From Amphimedon queenslandica (taxonomy: Eukaryota > Porifera > Demospongiae > Haplosclerida > Niphatidae), in contig NW_003546367.1 in assembly GCF_000090795.2 (NCBI RefSeq), positions 134,149 through 188,305 of the forward strand: a DNA stretch of 54,157 bases, read 5' to 3'. Shown here in pieces: positions 1 to 10,357 of this stretch (positions are counted from its first letter, which is position 1; every line of letters begins with the position of its first letter). Below the pieces are notes generated by a model. That model saw only the letters and a program-made list of their open reading frames with translations, was not told where the DNA came from and did not search any database. The position numbers and the translations under genes were made by a program.

Positions 1-579
1 TAGATATTGTACTGAATCACAAAATTCAAAGAATCATTAGCCTGTCCAGAAGTTAAATTTTTTTATTGTGATGACAGTAATTATTCAATCAATACTAGCT
101 GAAAAGTCTTATTAATATTTATCACAATAATTAATTTACATCATAGTATTGTAGTAGAGCAATCAATAGGTACAGAGGCATAATTATTATTAAAATTCTA
201 TTTACATTGTAGTTTGCCTGTTACTATTTTCTGCAAAGTAGGGTTTGAAATTTTTGTATTATTTTCATGAATAAATTATTTTTTATTACTTAAAGTTTAT
301 TATTATTAATTGAACTATTAATTATTATTATGGTTGAAGTCAACCCCCTTGTTTCTTTTATTTTTTGACAACCCTACTTTTTCTTATTTAATAGAAATTT
401 TTTAAATTTACTTGTTATTTTATAGCTTAACAACACACAGATAGGAACATAGACAAAGACGAGATAGAATTTAGGTAATTTCGAGAGTCTGACTCAATAA
501 CATTAGAGTAGCCATAAAGTACTATCAAGGAGGAGAGAGAAAGAGGGAGAAAAATTATAAAACTAGTACACATGCGCAA
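1..579. other. AT-rich stretch, no gene seen
   Basis: Very AT-rich sequence with no coding similarity I can recognise on either strand. The right part probably includes the 3' untranslated end of the LINE relic that begins just downstream. Confidence 0.6.
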
Positions 580-2790
580 ATTAATCATAATTTAAGGACA
601 TAATAAACACAGGAAAAACGGGGGCAAAGGAAATAAAAAGTACATTGATTTGCTGAATCAATGTTGTCTAGTAAAAGATTCCAGAGAAATATACATGGCT
701 TAGTTTTGATGGTAGGCAGAGGTTCAGTAAGGTCTATTTGGGGTAGGCTATTCCACAATCTTACAATCCCGTTAAAGTATGAATAACGTGACCTAGTGTA
801 CAGCAGAATTTGTGTTTCAGCTTATAGAAGGCTAATGACGTTGCAAAATCACTGAATCAGACAAATTCCAGTATGGACATGTTGTCAGGTGGGAATTAGA
901 GAGACTTATGAAGATACATAATGTCAATAGTTCAAGCCAATACATTAATGGGAATAGGGAAAGTTGTATCAACTGTCTCTTTATGAAGACATGTAACCAC
1001 CTAACACATACTTCAATGCTTTATTCTGTACACTCTCTAATGATAAGATATGCTTCTTGAACTGTGTACGGACGGAGTCATGTGTACAGCACCTTTTTCA
1101 GAGTACAGTTGAGAAAGGTAGAAAATGTCCTACGAATTAAAAAAAAGAGAACTGTAAGCCTTGGAGCAGATGGAGTCATAATGACTGGCCCATGTTAAAT
1201 CATCAGAAACATTTATGCCAAGATTAGGAAGACATAGAGGAACAGAGGTTCATTCATTAAAGGAGAATCTTACGATGGCACACTTATGTGGGTTCATAAA
1301 CAGGGAATTCGAATGAGTCCATGAGACCGATGCATGTATGTCAGACTGGAGTCACAATGAATCAGATGGGCTATAGGTAATACTTTGAAGTTTAGAATCG
1401 TCATAAAAATTAGGGGCATTGATGAGTGTGAAATACTTTTTGAAAGATCATTAACGAAGATCCGAAACAGAAGTGGGCCAAGTATATTACCTTGTGGCAC
1501 ACCTAACCTGACTGGTAGTATGTCACAGGAGTAGCCATCAATACTAATGAGGTGATGTCTATCTGATATGTAGCACTGGAACTATCTTCACAGAGACCCA
1601 GTGATGCCTATACACCACAGTTTGTAGAATGTGAGACAGAATCAAATGCCTTCTTAAAGTCAAAACAGACCATATCAGTAGACAAACCACAATCACAATG
1701 ATTCATTATCTTGTTGAAAGAGAGCAGCAACTGGGATATTGAGGAACGGTTAATCAAAAAACAAAATTGACTATGACTGAGAGTGGATAAAAGAAACGTA
1801 ATTACTTTTTTGTATATTGATTCCAGGATCTTAGAATACTCAGAAGACAGATTGGGCTACAATGACTAGGATCACTGGACTTGAAGATTGGATCAAACTT
1901 ATGGATCTTCCACTCATCGGCGTACTGTAAGCACTCTCTAAAAGCAATAGTAACTGGAACAGAAAGGCACCCATCACACTTTGCCACTAATGCAGTGGAG
2001 CCCAACAGACTTAGAACAGTCTAGTTTAGACAAAGCCTTAAATACATCGGTGTAGTAACTTCAACAGATGACAATTAAGCAAAAGGGGTAGGCATATGGT
2101 CAAGACGGGAGTGTAAAATGACTCCATGTAAAAATAGAGTTAAAAAAGGGACTAAATAATTTGACGTTGACTCAGATGTCCTTAGAAGGGCAATTATTAC
2201 ATTTAAATGACTACAGGAGTACTAAAGAGGCAGACATGCCTCGTATCATTATACACAACCCTAGCTTTCCTCAAAAGTCTCTGACTAAAGTTGAATCAGA
2301 TCTGTTTTACTTTGGGCATAAGAACGTTCAATAGCTGGCAAGAACTGAGTAATAGTGGATGCATTAGAGCACTTTTTCAGACGCCTACTGACAGTTTTAG
2401 CACACTTTAATTCATGAATCATATTTGGGGTGAACCACACGGGGTAAGATTTTTTGACAATACTGCGAGAAGGAATGAAGATATGACATGCCACCACAAT
2501 AGCTCCATGCAGTGTAGACCACATAAAGTTTAATGACTCTATATTTAAACTGGGACATGAAATCAGTAAACTGAAAGAATGAGCATAAGACCATCCGCAT
2601 CAACTTAAGAATTCTGCCATTGGGTTTAGGTGACCGAACATGTGACTGGCTTCACCATAGGAGTAAGTGATTAGAATATGGAGAGCAAGAGACGGAATTT
2701 ATTGCAACATCACTAAATACTCCAGGGGAATCAGTAAAAACTAAGTCCAGCATACTACCATGAACATGAATTGGACACATAACTAACAAC
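580..2790 (-). pseudogene. 5'-truncated LINE (non-LTR retrotransposon) ORF2 relic
   Basis: Minus-strand remains of the EN-RT polyprotein of a CR1/L2/jockey-like LINE, which would nick DNA and reverse-transcribe its RNA. From 5' to 3' I see a scrap of the endonuclease end (about 2,640-2,760), the linker between endonuclease and RT with YPVWFTP (2,285-2,524), RT block with CFDFKKAFDS (about 1,640-1,675), GVPQGNILGPLLF (about 1,440-1,505), the catalytic YxDD-type motif as FYDD (1,397-1,408), and a C-terminal VRLWNSLP block (741-770). The pieces lie in different frames with several stops, so the copy is dead. Loss of ORF1 and most of the endonuclease is the usual 5' truncation of a LINE. A longer relative lies at 38.5-43.0 kb in the same orientation. 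The outer limits are approximate. Confidence 0.85.
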
Positions 2791-3349
2791 TAAAACAGAG
2801 AGTGCGTTTTCTCCCATATCTCTGTTTTTCTCGACAGAACAATCTTATGACCTACAGGATACCTGGAGTTGACTTACTGAAGGCATTTGTAAAGTCAAAC
2901 TGTCATGTTTCCGTGTTTTGAAGCATTCTTTACCAAGTAAAGCACTTGGCAAAGGAAGTGGGCATGGTCTCGAGGTACTGATACTGGGCTCTTTCCTTGC
3001 TTATTTTCTTCACTTGTGAAATAATGAAAGCTCTAATTTATTGCTAGACATTGTGTTTACACTTGCTCTATGTTCATTATTCCTAGGCTTTGTAGTTTTC
3101 ATACAATTTCTAAGCTACATTACTGCAGTATTAGGAAATGGTCACCTGTGGAACAATGGTTAAGGACTGTAAAAGTACTCGAAGTCTCCCTTTGTCCAAT
3201 TTAAAGATGCGTCTGACATTTTTGCTTGCTATCTTTATGTTTTAGAAACTCTATGTAGCTGCTATCCCAACATTACTAACTACTACCCACGTGTTTAATT
3301 AGCTAATTATTAACTCTCTCCTCCAAAAAGTTAAAGACTAAGCAGAAGT
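2791..3349. other. No recognisable gene
   Basis: Spacer between the LINE relic and the PIF1-like scrap. Short reading frames only, and no convincing repeat or signal found. Confidence 0.5.
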
Positions 3350-4181
3350 TGATCTTCTTTCTCCCCTGAAGATCACTATTTGCAATGCTTTTTAGTCAGT
3401 GGAGAGAAAATTGTGGCATGAAAAGAATAACCACCTTTAACTTCCTTACTCTGAAGCAGGCAACAAAATGTCAATCCACAAGACAACTCCTTCCCTACAT
3501 CAATGACTCCTTCATCTAAAGTGAGTTCCTTAGACTTGTAGACAGACACTCTTCATGCTAGCTTGAGTCAAAGTTGAAGGCGTGAACAATGACCACCTGA
3601 AGAAAACCAGTTACAGGGTACTAGAGTGATTGGTAATGTTCCATAATGCACAGTTCAGGGCCATGTGTAATGATCAAACTACCATCACAGACACTGGTAG
3701 ATGAGGTGTGGTTTCTTTGTAATGGACAGCTTCAGCTGTTCCCATTGCTCCATTAACAAGTCACATTTCTACCCACAATCTGCTAGTTAGCATCAATTTT
3801 GTTGATCTTGCTAGCATCACATTTGGCTCCAAGCCACCAGTATCATCAGGTTGAGCTTTGGCTGAATTGGCTTCATTGTGTATTGCCTTGATGGTAGCAG
3901 TAGCATTGCCACACTTACATAACATAGCAAATACCATAGTGATCAGCAACAGCTTTACCAGTAGGAAACAGTCGAAATGCATTTATGCATGGAGATTCAT
4001 CTTGTACCCTAGTTGGTGTTAGCTCGATTAGGTGGTTCCAGTCTTCCATTGCTGTATCGCCATTCCTGAGACGCATTAGAATGTCCAGAAATCTGATCTG
4101 ATCAGGATCTTGTCCAGATTGGCTCATTACTTTGGTCAGAGTGAATTTTGTCTCAAACTGGCCAGATACTTCTATACCCAT
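3350..4181 (-). pseudogene. PIF1-like helicase C-terminal relic (probably Helitron-derived)
   Basis: Minus-strand fragments matching the C-terminal half of PIF1-family 5'-3' DNA helicases of the kind carried by Helitrons. An 88-codon frame (4,181-3,915) carries SGQDPDQIRFLDILMRLRNG and LTPTRVQDESP, typical of the region between the helicase motifs. A shifted frame (3,982-3,761) carries PDDTGGLEPNVMLARSTKLM and then LVNGAMGT, the late motif region, and weaker pieces down to about 3,400 resemble the motif that normally reads HKSQGLTLD. Frames change and stops occur, so this is a pseudogene. The 5' part, including the Walker A motif, is missing and the homology stops at the foldback at 4,168-4,262. 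The family is well supported; its origin as a Helitron rather than a host PIF1 gene is inference from the other Helitron scraps here. Confidence 0.75.
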
Positions 4182-4262
4182 TGTCTGACAGATCTGATTG
4201 TGTGACTAGTATTTATACTACAGTCACACAATCAGTTTTGTCAGACCAGGGGTGTATAGAAA
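4168..4262. repeat. Foldback palindrome at helicase/HIRAN junction
   Basis: Arms 4,183-4,207 and 4,222-4,246 are inverted copies of 25 bases with two mismatches. The inner 14 bases (CTGATTGTGTGACT) are perfect and the loop is 14 bases. Weaker pairing extends outwards to about 4,168 and 4,262 (CTTCTATAC against GTATAGAAAT). It lies exactly where the minus-strand helicase homology ends and just before the plus-strand HIRAN-like relic, so it is either a small palindromic MITE or a rearrangement scar. Confidence 0.8.
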
Positions 4263-4266
4263 TCAC

Positions 4267-4525
4267 ATTTTCAAGATATATAAACGCCAGTTGTTGGAGA
4301 GGAGCTAAACTGTATAAAAGAGCAAATGAATTCACAAGGCAGGTATGCTGTAGCTGCAGCACTGTGACAGGCTACCTTCCCAGGAAAGCATCAAAGAAAT
4401 GCTCTTTTTTCTTAATGAGAAGAGCATCTATTACCTGTACAGTGAGTGGAAGGAGACAATATTCGTCATAACTACCACAGGGAGGCCTAGAAATTCCATG
4501 CTGTCTCTTGTTTATGGTAGATTCA
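4267..4525 (+). pseudogene. HIRAN-like accessory gene relic of pogo-like element 1
   Basis: Plus-strand relic closely resembling the frame at 31,112-31,459. Recognisable pieces are VVGEELNCIKEQ and GRYAVAAA in one frame, then GYLPRKASKKCSF, ITCTVSGRRQYSS and LPQGGLEIPCCLLF in another, with a stop between YSS and LPQ. This is the HIRAN pattern of a hydrophobic core, an RE-P-N type stretch, an aliphatic-AV strand and a GxLP turn. HIRAN domains of HLTF-type proteins bind the 3' ends of DNA. The N-terminal part is lost at the foldback just upstream. The gene converges with the transposase relic ending at 4,792, the same arrangement as in element 2. It is clearly decayed. The HIRAN assignment rests on pattern recognition. 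Confidence 0.65.
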
Positions 4526-5175
4526 AGTTAATTCAATAAAATCCAGAAGCTATGGCAGTAGCAATAATGTTGCATACAACCTTCATGCACTGAGTTACAT
4601 TTAAAACAATCCTTGTATATTGCCTATTTATAATTTTCAGTAATTATTTTAAATTAATTATCTACTCTTGTTGTTATTAACAGTATTTTTTAATTTAATG
4701 AAATATATTACAATCATTCATTCAATGAAATGTTCCATGGATATTGTTTTAAGCTATATACATTCATGAAGTGATAAAGAAGCCTTTAAGTTCATGAAAT
4801 GACAATGCAGTTGTCAGAATCTTCTGAGTACTCACCCTGGGATGAAGTGTCTTCATTTTCACTAAGGTTTTAAGTCTCCATGTCTAACAACTCATCCAAC
4901 GCTCCAGTAGCACCTGCTCTGACAAACCAATTGACAATGAAATTGGGGTTGTCACTGATGTACTCCACTGTTTGAACAAGGCACTCATCAACCAACTCTC
5001 AATACTGCATGACTAAGATCCACTGGCTGCAGATCTTCAGTTTCAGCACCATCATCTAGCTGTTTTATAATCTCTTGTGCATACCATTGCTAAAACAGAT
5101 TCTTCATATATTCCTATTCTGGTTTATTTACAGTCAGGCCCATTGGTTGTAAACTATCTGTTGTATTGGGAGATA

Positions 5176-5200
5176 CTGATGGTTGCAAAATCTTTGCAAC
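5176..5200 (+). repeat. Left terminal inverted repeat of Tc1-like element
   Basis: 25-bp left end, starting directly after the TA target site and matching the reverse complement of 7,302-7,326 at 23 of 25 positions. Confidence 0.85.
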
Positions 5201-5321
5201 TTCTAGATTAATATTTTGAAATCTACAATCCTTGGTATCAGTTTCATCCCCAACAATGGCCATATATTTATTCTGAGTCAGTAAATACCAGTGTAGCAGC
5301 AGCTACTTCCCCCAAAGAACC

Positions 5322-6154
5322 ATGTCAAGTCATAGCTATTAGTACTTTGTGAGGATGATATATCCTAAAAGGAAGAGTGACTTTATGGTCAGAATGTGGC
5401 ATGATACTGATGAAAAGTTTGTTATACCTGCCACTCTAATGTTAAGGCTCATGGAGTCCTTTCCAGATGACATGCCAAGCAAAGCTTATTTTTAAGTGAG
5501 TACTATGAGCCTGGTGGTACAAAAAGATGGATCATTGATAAACGAGATTTGATTAGTATGTATTTGACGTATGAGCCTGGATCAAAAATTAATTTGTGGA
5601 CTGAGAGAAAGAATGATCCATTTGGCCCTTGCGAAGACTTTGATGACGAAACTGATACTGCACAGAAAGCAAAGAAAAGGAAGAGGGGAGCATCTAATCA
5701 AGCATCTGATATCATTGTACCTGAAGAATGTCACACTATATTTCAGCAACTTAAAGAAAAACGTCATAAAATGGAGTCACCAAAGGTATGGCTATGGGCA
5801 AAACTTATTGACTTGGGCCGACATGAGAGCTATGAATGACCTTCACCAATTCCATTAATTACTGGCTCACCAGCATCAATTAAATCGAAGAATAGTGTTG
5901 TTAATGTTTTTACTGGTGCTGCAACTGCAATTGCCGAAGCCCTTAAACCACCAAATCAACTGTTGCCAGGTTCCACTTAAAAGAACATCTCACCATTAAA
6001 AGTTGGTACCTTAAGAAGAAATTGCCTCGATGATTTTAGGAAGTTAAAGGAACTTGATGAGGATAATGTACTTACTGAAGAGGAGTTTTTAGATGAAAAG
6101 CAGCAAGTACTTAAGGAACTAAAAAATGAATTAAAGCATGATTTTTGTGCATAA
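5322..6154 (+). pseudogene. Accessory gene of Tc1-like element, SHOCT-like C-terminus
   Basis: Unnamed accessory protein on the strand opposite the transposase. From a candidate ATG at 5,322 the reading gives FMVRMWHDTDEKFVIPATLM and MESFPDDMPSKAYF, a one-base shift near 5,490, then YYEPGGTKRWIIDKRDLI, a charged linker with KAKKRKRG (a likely nuclear signal), VPEECHTIFQQLKEK, VWLWAKLIDLGRHESY, FTGAATAIAEALKPP and finally RKLKELDEDNVLTEEEFLDE (about 6,038-6,097). The last stretch matches the helical hairpin of SHOCT-type C-termini (LKELxDxGxLTEEEF). In-frame stops occur near 5,340, at 5,837-5,839 and near 5,978. The long same-frame conservation across the stops shows a once-real protein. The function is unknown; a DNA-binding or assembly partner of the transposase is inference from position only. 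Confidence 0.7.
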
Positions 6155-6277
6155 TGTATTGTTTAATTTTCATTTAATCATCACTGAATCTAGTAACCTC
6201 AAAATTGAGTTTGTTTTGTGAGTGCAATGCAATAATTTGTTTATAATTTTCATTTAACCAATGATAATAATAGTTTA

Positions 6278-7252
6278 TTAATAACCACAAAATGAAATCC
6301 ATGATTTGCAATCACCAACAGTCATGGAACATAATGCAGCAATAACATTAGTTTCAAGGTCTAGGCATTTCCAATTTTCTTCATTTGATTTTAATATTGA
6401 CTTCACCTGTGCAAAGACATTCCCAATTAGATTTAAGTCAGGACTATATGGTGGTAAAAATATAAGCAAAGCCTTTGTGCTCTGGATGGTGCCTATTACT
6501 CTTTGGTCATGATGGATTGTGGCATTATCTAAAATTACAATGCTATGTTCATTTATACCATTAAATGGTTTAAAATAAGGAAGAAGTGCGTTTTCAACAT
6601 AGGACAGAAAACGGTCAGCATTTACTGTAGAGCAAGCTGTGTGAAAATCAAGAACTCCTCTCACTGACATTCCAACTATTGCAGATACTCGTTTTCCTCT
6701 CACTAGTAATTTACTCACAACTGCTGGTCATCCTCTCATATTATATGCAAACTTTCTCACTTCATCTCTTCTATCAGCTTATGTTTTATCAACAAACACA
6801 AAAAAATTAGCATGGCCTTTGAAGAGTCATGTATTAAGGGCGTATTTGACTCTCGAAAGATCGCACCTTTGCCTTGCTTTGATTAATATTTTTGGAGTGT
6901 GAAGTTAGATTTATAAAGAAACTTACATATAGTACTACTGTTGACCGCAGTTCCAGCTTCTTATATTAATTTATCTGTAATTTCACGCAAGAATATACCA
7001 GGCTTCTCAGTAACAAGTTCTATAATAACAAGTCTATTGATTTCAGTTAGTTCCTGGTGTCAATGTTTGGTGGATACTTCTTAATAACAGCACCAGTTGT
7101 ATCATAAAGAGCTACTATTCTGCTAATTGTCAAGCAGTGAGAGATTCAGCAAATTGCTTGTACATTTTTTGTAGACACTTCACTTGATAGGTCATTCTCC
7201 ATTGTAAATCTTCTAAATATGCCGGTTTTCTTCTACTTTCACAGGAAGCCAT
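6278..7252 (-). pseudogene. DD34E-type Tc1/IS630-like transposase relic
   Basis: Transposase of the host Tc1/IS630-like element. The likely start ATG is at 7,252 (MASCESRRKPAYLEDLQWRM), followed by a helix-turn-helix region, LIKARQRCDLSRVKYAL, the first catalytic Asp in NFFVFVDKT (about 6,800), then an open 146-codon C-terminal frame from 6,718. That frame holds D2 in ILDNATIHHD and the block FLPPYSPDLNLIGNVFAQVK. The spacing from D2 to the third acidic position is 34 residues, which defines DD34E, but the Glu of the usual IENVF is Gly. Together with stops upstream (for example at VDKT-stop and MRG-stop) this shows the enzyme is dead. The length of about 324 codons is normal for the family (DDE_3 type). 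Confidence 0.85.
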
Positions 7253-7301
7253 TTTAATATTCACACTTACTTAACACTAATTATGACACTTATGATAGCT
7301 G

Positions 7302-7326
7302 TTGCATAGATTTTGCAACCATCTGT
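7302..7326 (-). repeat. Right terminal inverted repeat of Tc1-like element
   Basis: 25-bp right end, directly followed by the second copy of the TA target site at 7,327-7,328. Confidence 0.85.
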
Positions 7327-8511
7327 AAAAGGCGAACGTGTCATTATTCTCCATTAGCTCATTCAAAGCTCTCATTACGTGTCTTTTGAAATTATCTATG
7401 ATTACAAGAGCAGCTTTTACATTGTATCTTTGTTTCTTCAGTAGACCAATGATTTGGAGAATGGGTAATATGCCATGCTTAAAAAAAGGTATAGCAAGGT
7501 GGCAACAATCAGTTTTTCCATTCTACACCAACTGCTTAGGGAGAAAGACTCCTGCCAAACTGCCACAAAACACAGCTTTAAGTTGTCTTCCCTTCTTGCT
7601 CATGGTCCATGTTGAAGTAGGTGTAATCTTAATGCCAATCTGGTCCCAGGTTAGTATCAATTCAGGTGGGACATCCTCCATACTGACAACTGACACAACG
7701 CCTCTCATAATTGATTGCTTTATGTTTTCAAAGTCAGCATTACTCTGCTTACTCATAGAAGTTGTTGCCCTTGTCTTTACAAAATTGATGTGGCATAACA
7801 TGGCTAAGGCCTAATCCTTAATTATTGTTACAGGCCCACAAAATTCAGCAACTTTTGTATGGTCATATATCAATAGTATTCCACTAGCTGCTGCCATGAC
7901 AATGCTAGTTAAAATTAGACCTACGCCTTATCAGACTTTCTTTATATACATCTGTACTTTACTGTTTAACAACTCGTAAGGCCTGCCACATTTCTTTCTT
8001 GCTTGGAATAGTGAGAACTTTTACCCCGTCTGCACGGTGACATTCCTGCACTCATTTCATACTCAATTGTTCTCTATACCTCACCATTACAGAGCAAGCA
8101 GTTGTTTTAGACACATTCTTCTTTAAAAGACATAAAAGCCACCTCCATAAAGTGAGGGTACTTGCCAATGTTGGCAGACATGTTCTGATCATATTGATTG
8201 TAAGGTCCAAGTTTCCTGTAACACTTGCTAGAAACTGCTGCAACTTGTATATTAATTAGTTGCATTGTCTTAGAATTAATTTCTGTTGAAAGAGAACCAC
8301 CAGGACTAGGAAGAACCTGCTTATAGTACTGCGTGACATACATTTTTGAGTGACCGGTATACTAAAACTGACCACTTGCTTTTCTACCATAGTTTTAATT
8401 GTTTGTGTATTATAAAATTTTGCTGTATTTGTATAATATTTTTATAAAATTATTTCGTGGATGATCTTATCAATGAAAGTTTATATAAGACGAAAAATTC
8501 CTCTTTTACAG

Positions 8512-9844
8512 TACTGCTATAATTATAATAACGAAGTAACTAACTGCACTACAGAATTGCTATTAATCAGTGAAAAGAATTGATGCATTGATATATGTTA
8601 CATGCATGCTACCTAACAGTACTGTATAGTTAAAGGACGTATGGTTAGAGATGCATCGAGGGTAGAGCAGACATGAACATACGTGTTGACTGACCAGACC
8701 CTATAAGTGTTAGCTAGCTAGCCTTACAGAATGCACTGCATTCAAATAAAGTAAATTATGTGTCACTTAATTTTTATAACATGTTAATGTGCTCATTATC
8801 CTACTTTATCAACCAAAAATAGATAAAGTGCATTTTATACTGTACATTGTACATTAAAATGTTAACTATTAACAAACAAGATTAATTTTTGTTACAAATT
8901 TTAAAATAGTGTCATTATGCTTGTGTTATCTATATGTACATGTATTGTGCTCAATATAGTCATGTGAGCTCGATTCCCAGGCCTAAAATATTTTCTTTAG
9001 ATGTAATTCTCTATGGCTATTAATTAAAAGATTTGCTTCCCATATGCAATTAATATGCCTTTACCCATCAAAATTTATATACTCAAAATAACCTTCAAAA
9101 ATTTAAGGTAATATACTTCCTTACAAAAAAAGAAGCAATTACCCAATACTATTCTTAATATACATAGTATCTCATTTTAGTATGTTGTGCCATTATGATT
9201 TATTAGAGTATTTGCTCGGAGATGGTTCAAGTTATTTTTTTCAGGGCACTGTTCTGTTGATTATATGAAGAAGGCTGATTCATTACATGCTACTTTATCG
9301 CAGCAAGTCATTGGAGTTGACTTACAATATGCAATAGTTAGCATTTGCATGTGATGACCCAAATAATTTAATCATTACTCGAGCCTGCGTAGGCATGATG
9401 CGAGGGTAAAGCAGTCGTTTTGTCTGTGCATGTTCGCTTGACCTCCACTATTGAGCTGACACTTCCATCATGTGAAATCCTGGAGTGCTAAAATCAAAGC
9501 TCGCTGTAGAAAAATGTATTCTGGAAAATGTTTGGTTCTTTTTTCGGAGGCATAAAAAGCTAACTATGTCACCAAATGTAGCTGGTAAAAATCATAGATA
9601 TGGACCTGAATAGGGATTGGAAACTTAGCCAAGTAGCACCAAATGTCTCACCTTAGTCCTTGTCTACCATGCTCGAGCGGAAAAGAAAGCAGCTAGGTTA
9701 CCAATGGGTGTGTCAATGAAAGGTAGGGCCAATTTAAGATGGCTGAAGGCTAGTTTCTGGTGAGTACGACTAATAAACTCTTGTTTTATCTTCTGTATTA
9801 AGGCTTGTGAAAAGCCAATTTGCATTTAATTTGACTCAAAATGT
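8512..9844. other. AT-rich spacer, no gene recognised
   Basis: No coding similarity or terminal repeats found beyond the element 1 terminus at its left edge. Two loosely similar GC-richer patches (8,645-8,700 and 9,385-9,445) were examined and not accepted as a repeat family. Confidence 0.5.
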
Positions 9845-10156
9845 TGGTGCAGCATTGGCATCCGTTGACCTAGAAGAAAGGAATGCCCTTCATTATTGCG
9901 GTGGCATCTGTTGCGTTCTTTAAAGAAGGTTTGAAAGTCAGCCAATCCACTAAAGAATCATTGCTGCTTTGTCTTATGGACTTCAAGGTAAGAGTTTCAG
10001 GAAACAATCTTATTATGATGTACATGTATCTCATTCTCATCACATTTTAGGTTACAATCTATGTGAGACTACTAACAATATTGATGAATCAACAGAAATT
10101 AATTGTGTTGGACTCAATTCTTATAGATTATTCTCTGTGTCTACTCTTCATGTCTA
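9845..10156 (+). pseudogene. Unidentified coding-like scraps upstream of Helitron Rep relic
   Basis: Plus-strand pieces such as ASVDLEERNALHYCGG (about 9,850) and [20 protein letters not shown] (about 10,095) read as protein across short frames. The first resembles the LRYxxGYV-type block found near transposase ends, and the second precedes the Helitron Rep scrap. I cannot assign either with certainty. Confidence 0.3.
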
Positions 10157-10357
10157 GTGAATCATGCATTAAATGTTGCTAGTAAGACTATAGGTAAAAT
10201 AAAAGACTACTTTTGTAGAGTTGCGTTTCAACAAAGAGGCTCACCTCATATACATAGTCTATGGTGGGTAGAACATGCACCAGATATTACGACAGTAGAA
10301 GGTAGAAGGAAAGCTCCGGGTTTTATTGATAAATATGTTAGTTTCACGTACCAATAA
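10157..10357 (+). pseudogene. Helitron Rep (HUH nuclease) fragment
   Basis: A 66-codon frame matching the Helitron-like N-terminal Rep domain: [20 protein letters not shown] followed by [10 protein letters not shown] and then DTVEGRR-type sequence [18 protein letters not shown]. The HIH within RGSPHIH (about 10,243-10,254) is the metal-binding HUH motif of rolling-circle nucleases. Only this core is left. The catalytic tyrosine region that should follow before the helicase is missing, so Rep has an internal deletion. The helicase relic follows directly downstream on the same strand, as in an intact Rep-Hel protein. Confidence 0.8.

Larger units (their letters stand above)
5176..7326. mobile_element. 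Complete Tc1/IS630-like transposon with two convergent genes
   Basis: A 2,151-bp element flanked by TA on both sides (5,174-5,175 and 7,327-7,328). The terminal inverted repeats are 25 bp with two mismatches (5,176-5,200 and 7,302-7,326) sharing GATGGTTGCAAAATCT. Inside are a plus-strand accessory gene (5,322-6,154) and a minus-strand DD34E-type transposase (7,252-6,278) facing each other with about 120 bp between. It sits inside the pogo-like transposase, whose coding homology continues on both sides, so this insertion is the younger event. Both genes carry stops, so this copy is inactive, but it is structurally whole. Confidence 0.85.
4792..8343 (-). pseudogene. Pogo/CENP-B-like DDE transposase relic (element 1)
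   Basis: Cut-and-paste transposase acting at TA sites. Minus-strand order: N-terminal region with LPSPGGSLS and a psq-like helix-turn-helix stretch (8,343-8,110), linker with KCGRPYEL (about 8,000-7,940), CENP-B-like block with AMLCHINFVKTRATT (7,801-7,740), catalytic D1 in WDQIGIKITPTSTWT (about 7,660), then VFCGSLAGVFLPKQLV and D2 in LVIIDNFK (about 7,400). After the Tc1-like insert the frame resumes with PNTTDSLQPMG and NKPE, then QWYAQEIIKQLDDGAE, and an acidic tail ending at the stop at 4,792-4,794. Removing 5,176-7,326 plus one TA rejoins the stretch before PNTTD with only a one-base frame offset. The third catalytic Asp, normally in LQPMD, is Gly here. Several stops and shifts make it a dead copy. 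Confidence 0.85.
4792..8511 (-). mobile_element. Pogo-like DNA transposon 1, split by a Tc1-like insertion
   Basis: Pogo/CENP-B-like element whose transposase is read on the minus strand and whose HIRAN-like accessory gene (4,267-4,525, plus) lies at its left side. A candidate right terminal inverted repeat is the reverse complement of CTGTAAAAGAGGAATTTTTCG ending at 8,511 and followed by TA; it resembles the termini of element 2. No matching left terminus was found, which fits truncation at the foldback or helicase junction. The element is interrupted by the Tc1-like transposon at 5,176-7,326. Confidence 0.7.

Noticed and set aside
7338-7814. Long plus-strand open frame of 158 codons
   Set aside because: It is the complement of the pogo-like transposase core on the minus strand, which carries the recognisable motifs.
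8645-9445. Two patches with loosely similar CGAGGGTA-AGCAG motifs
   Set aside because: Similarity is short and gapped; no clear boundaries or target sites.
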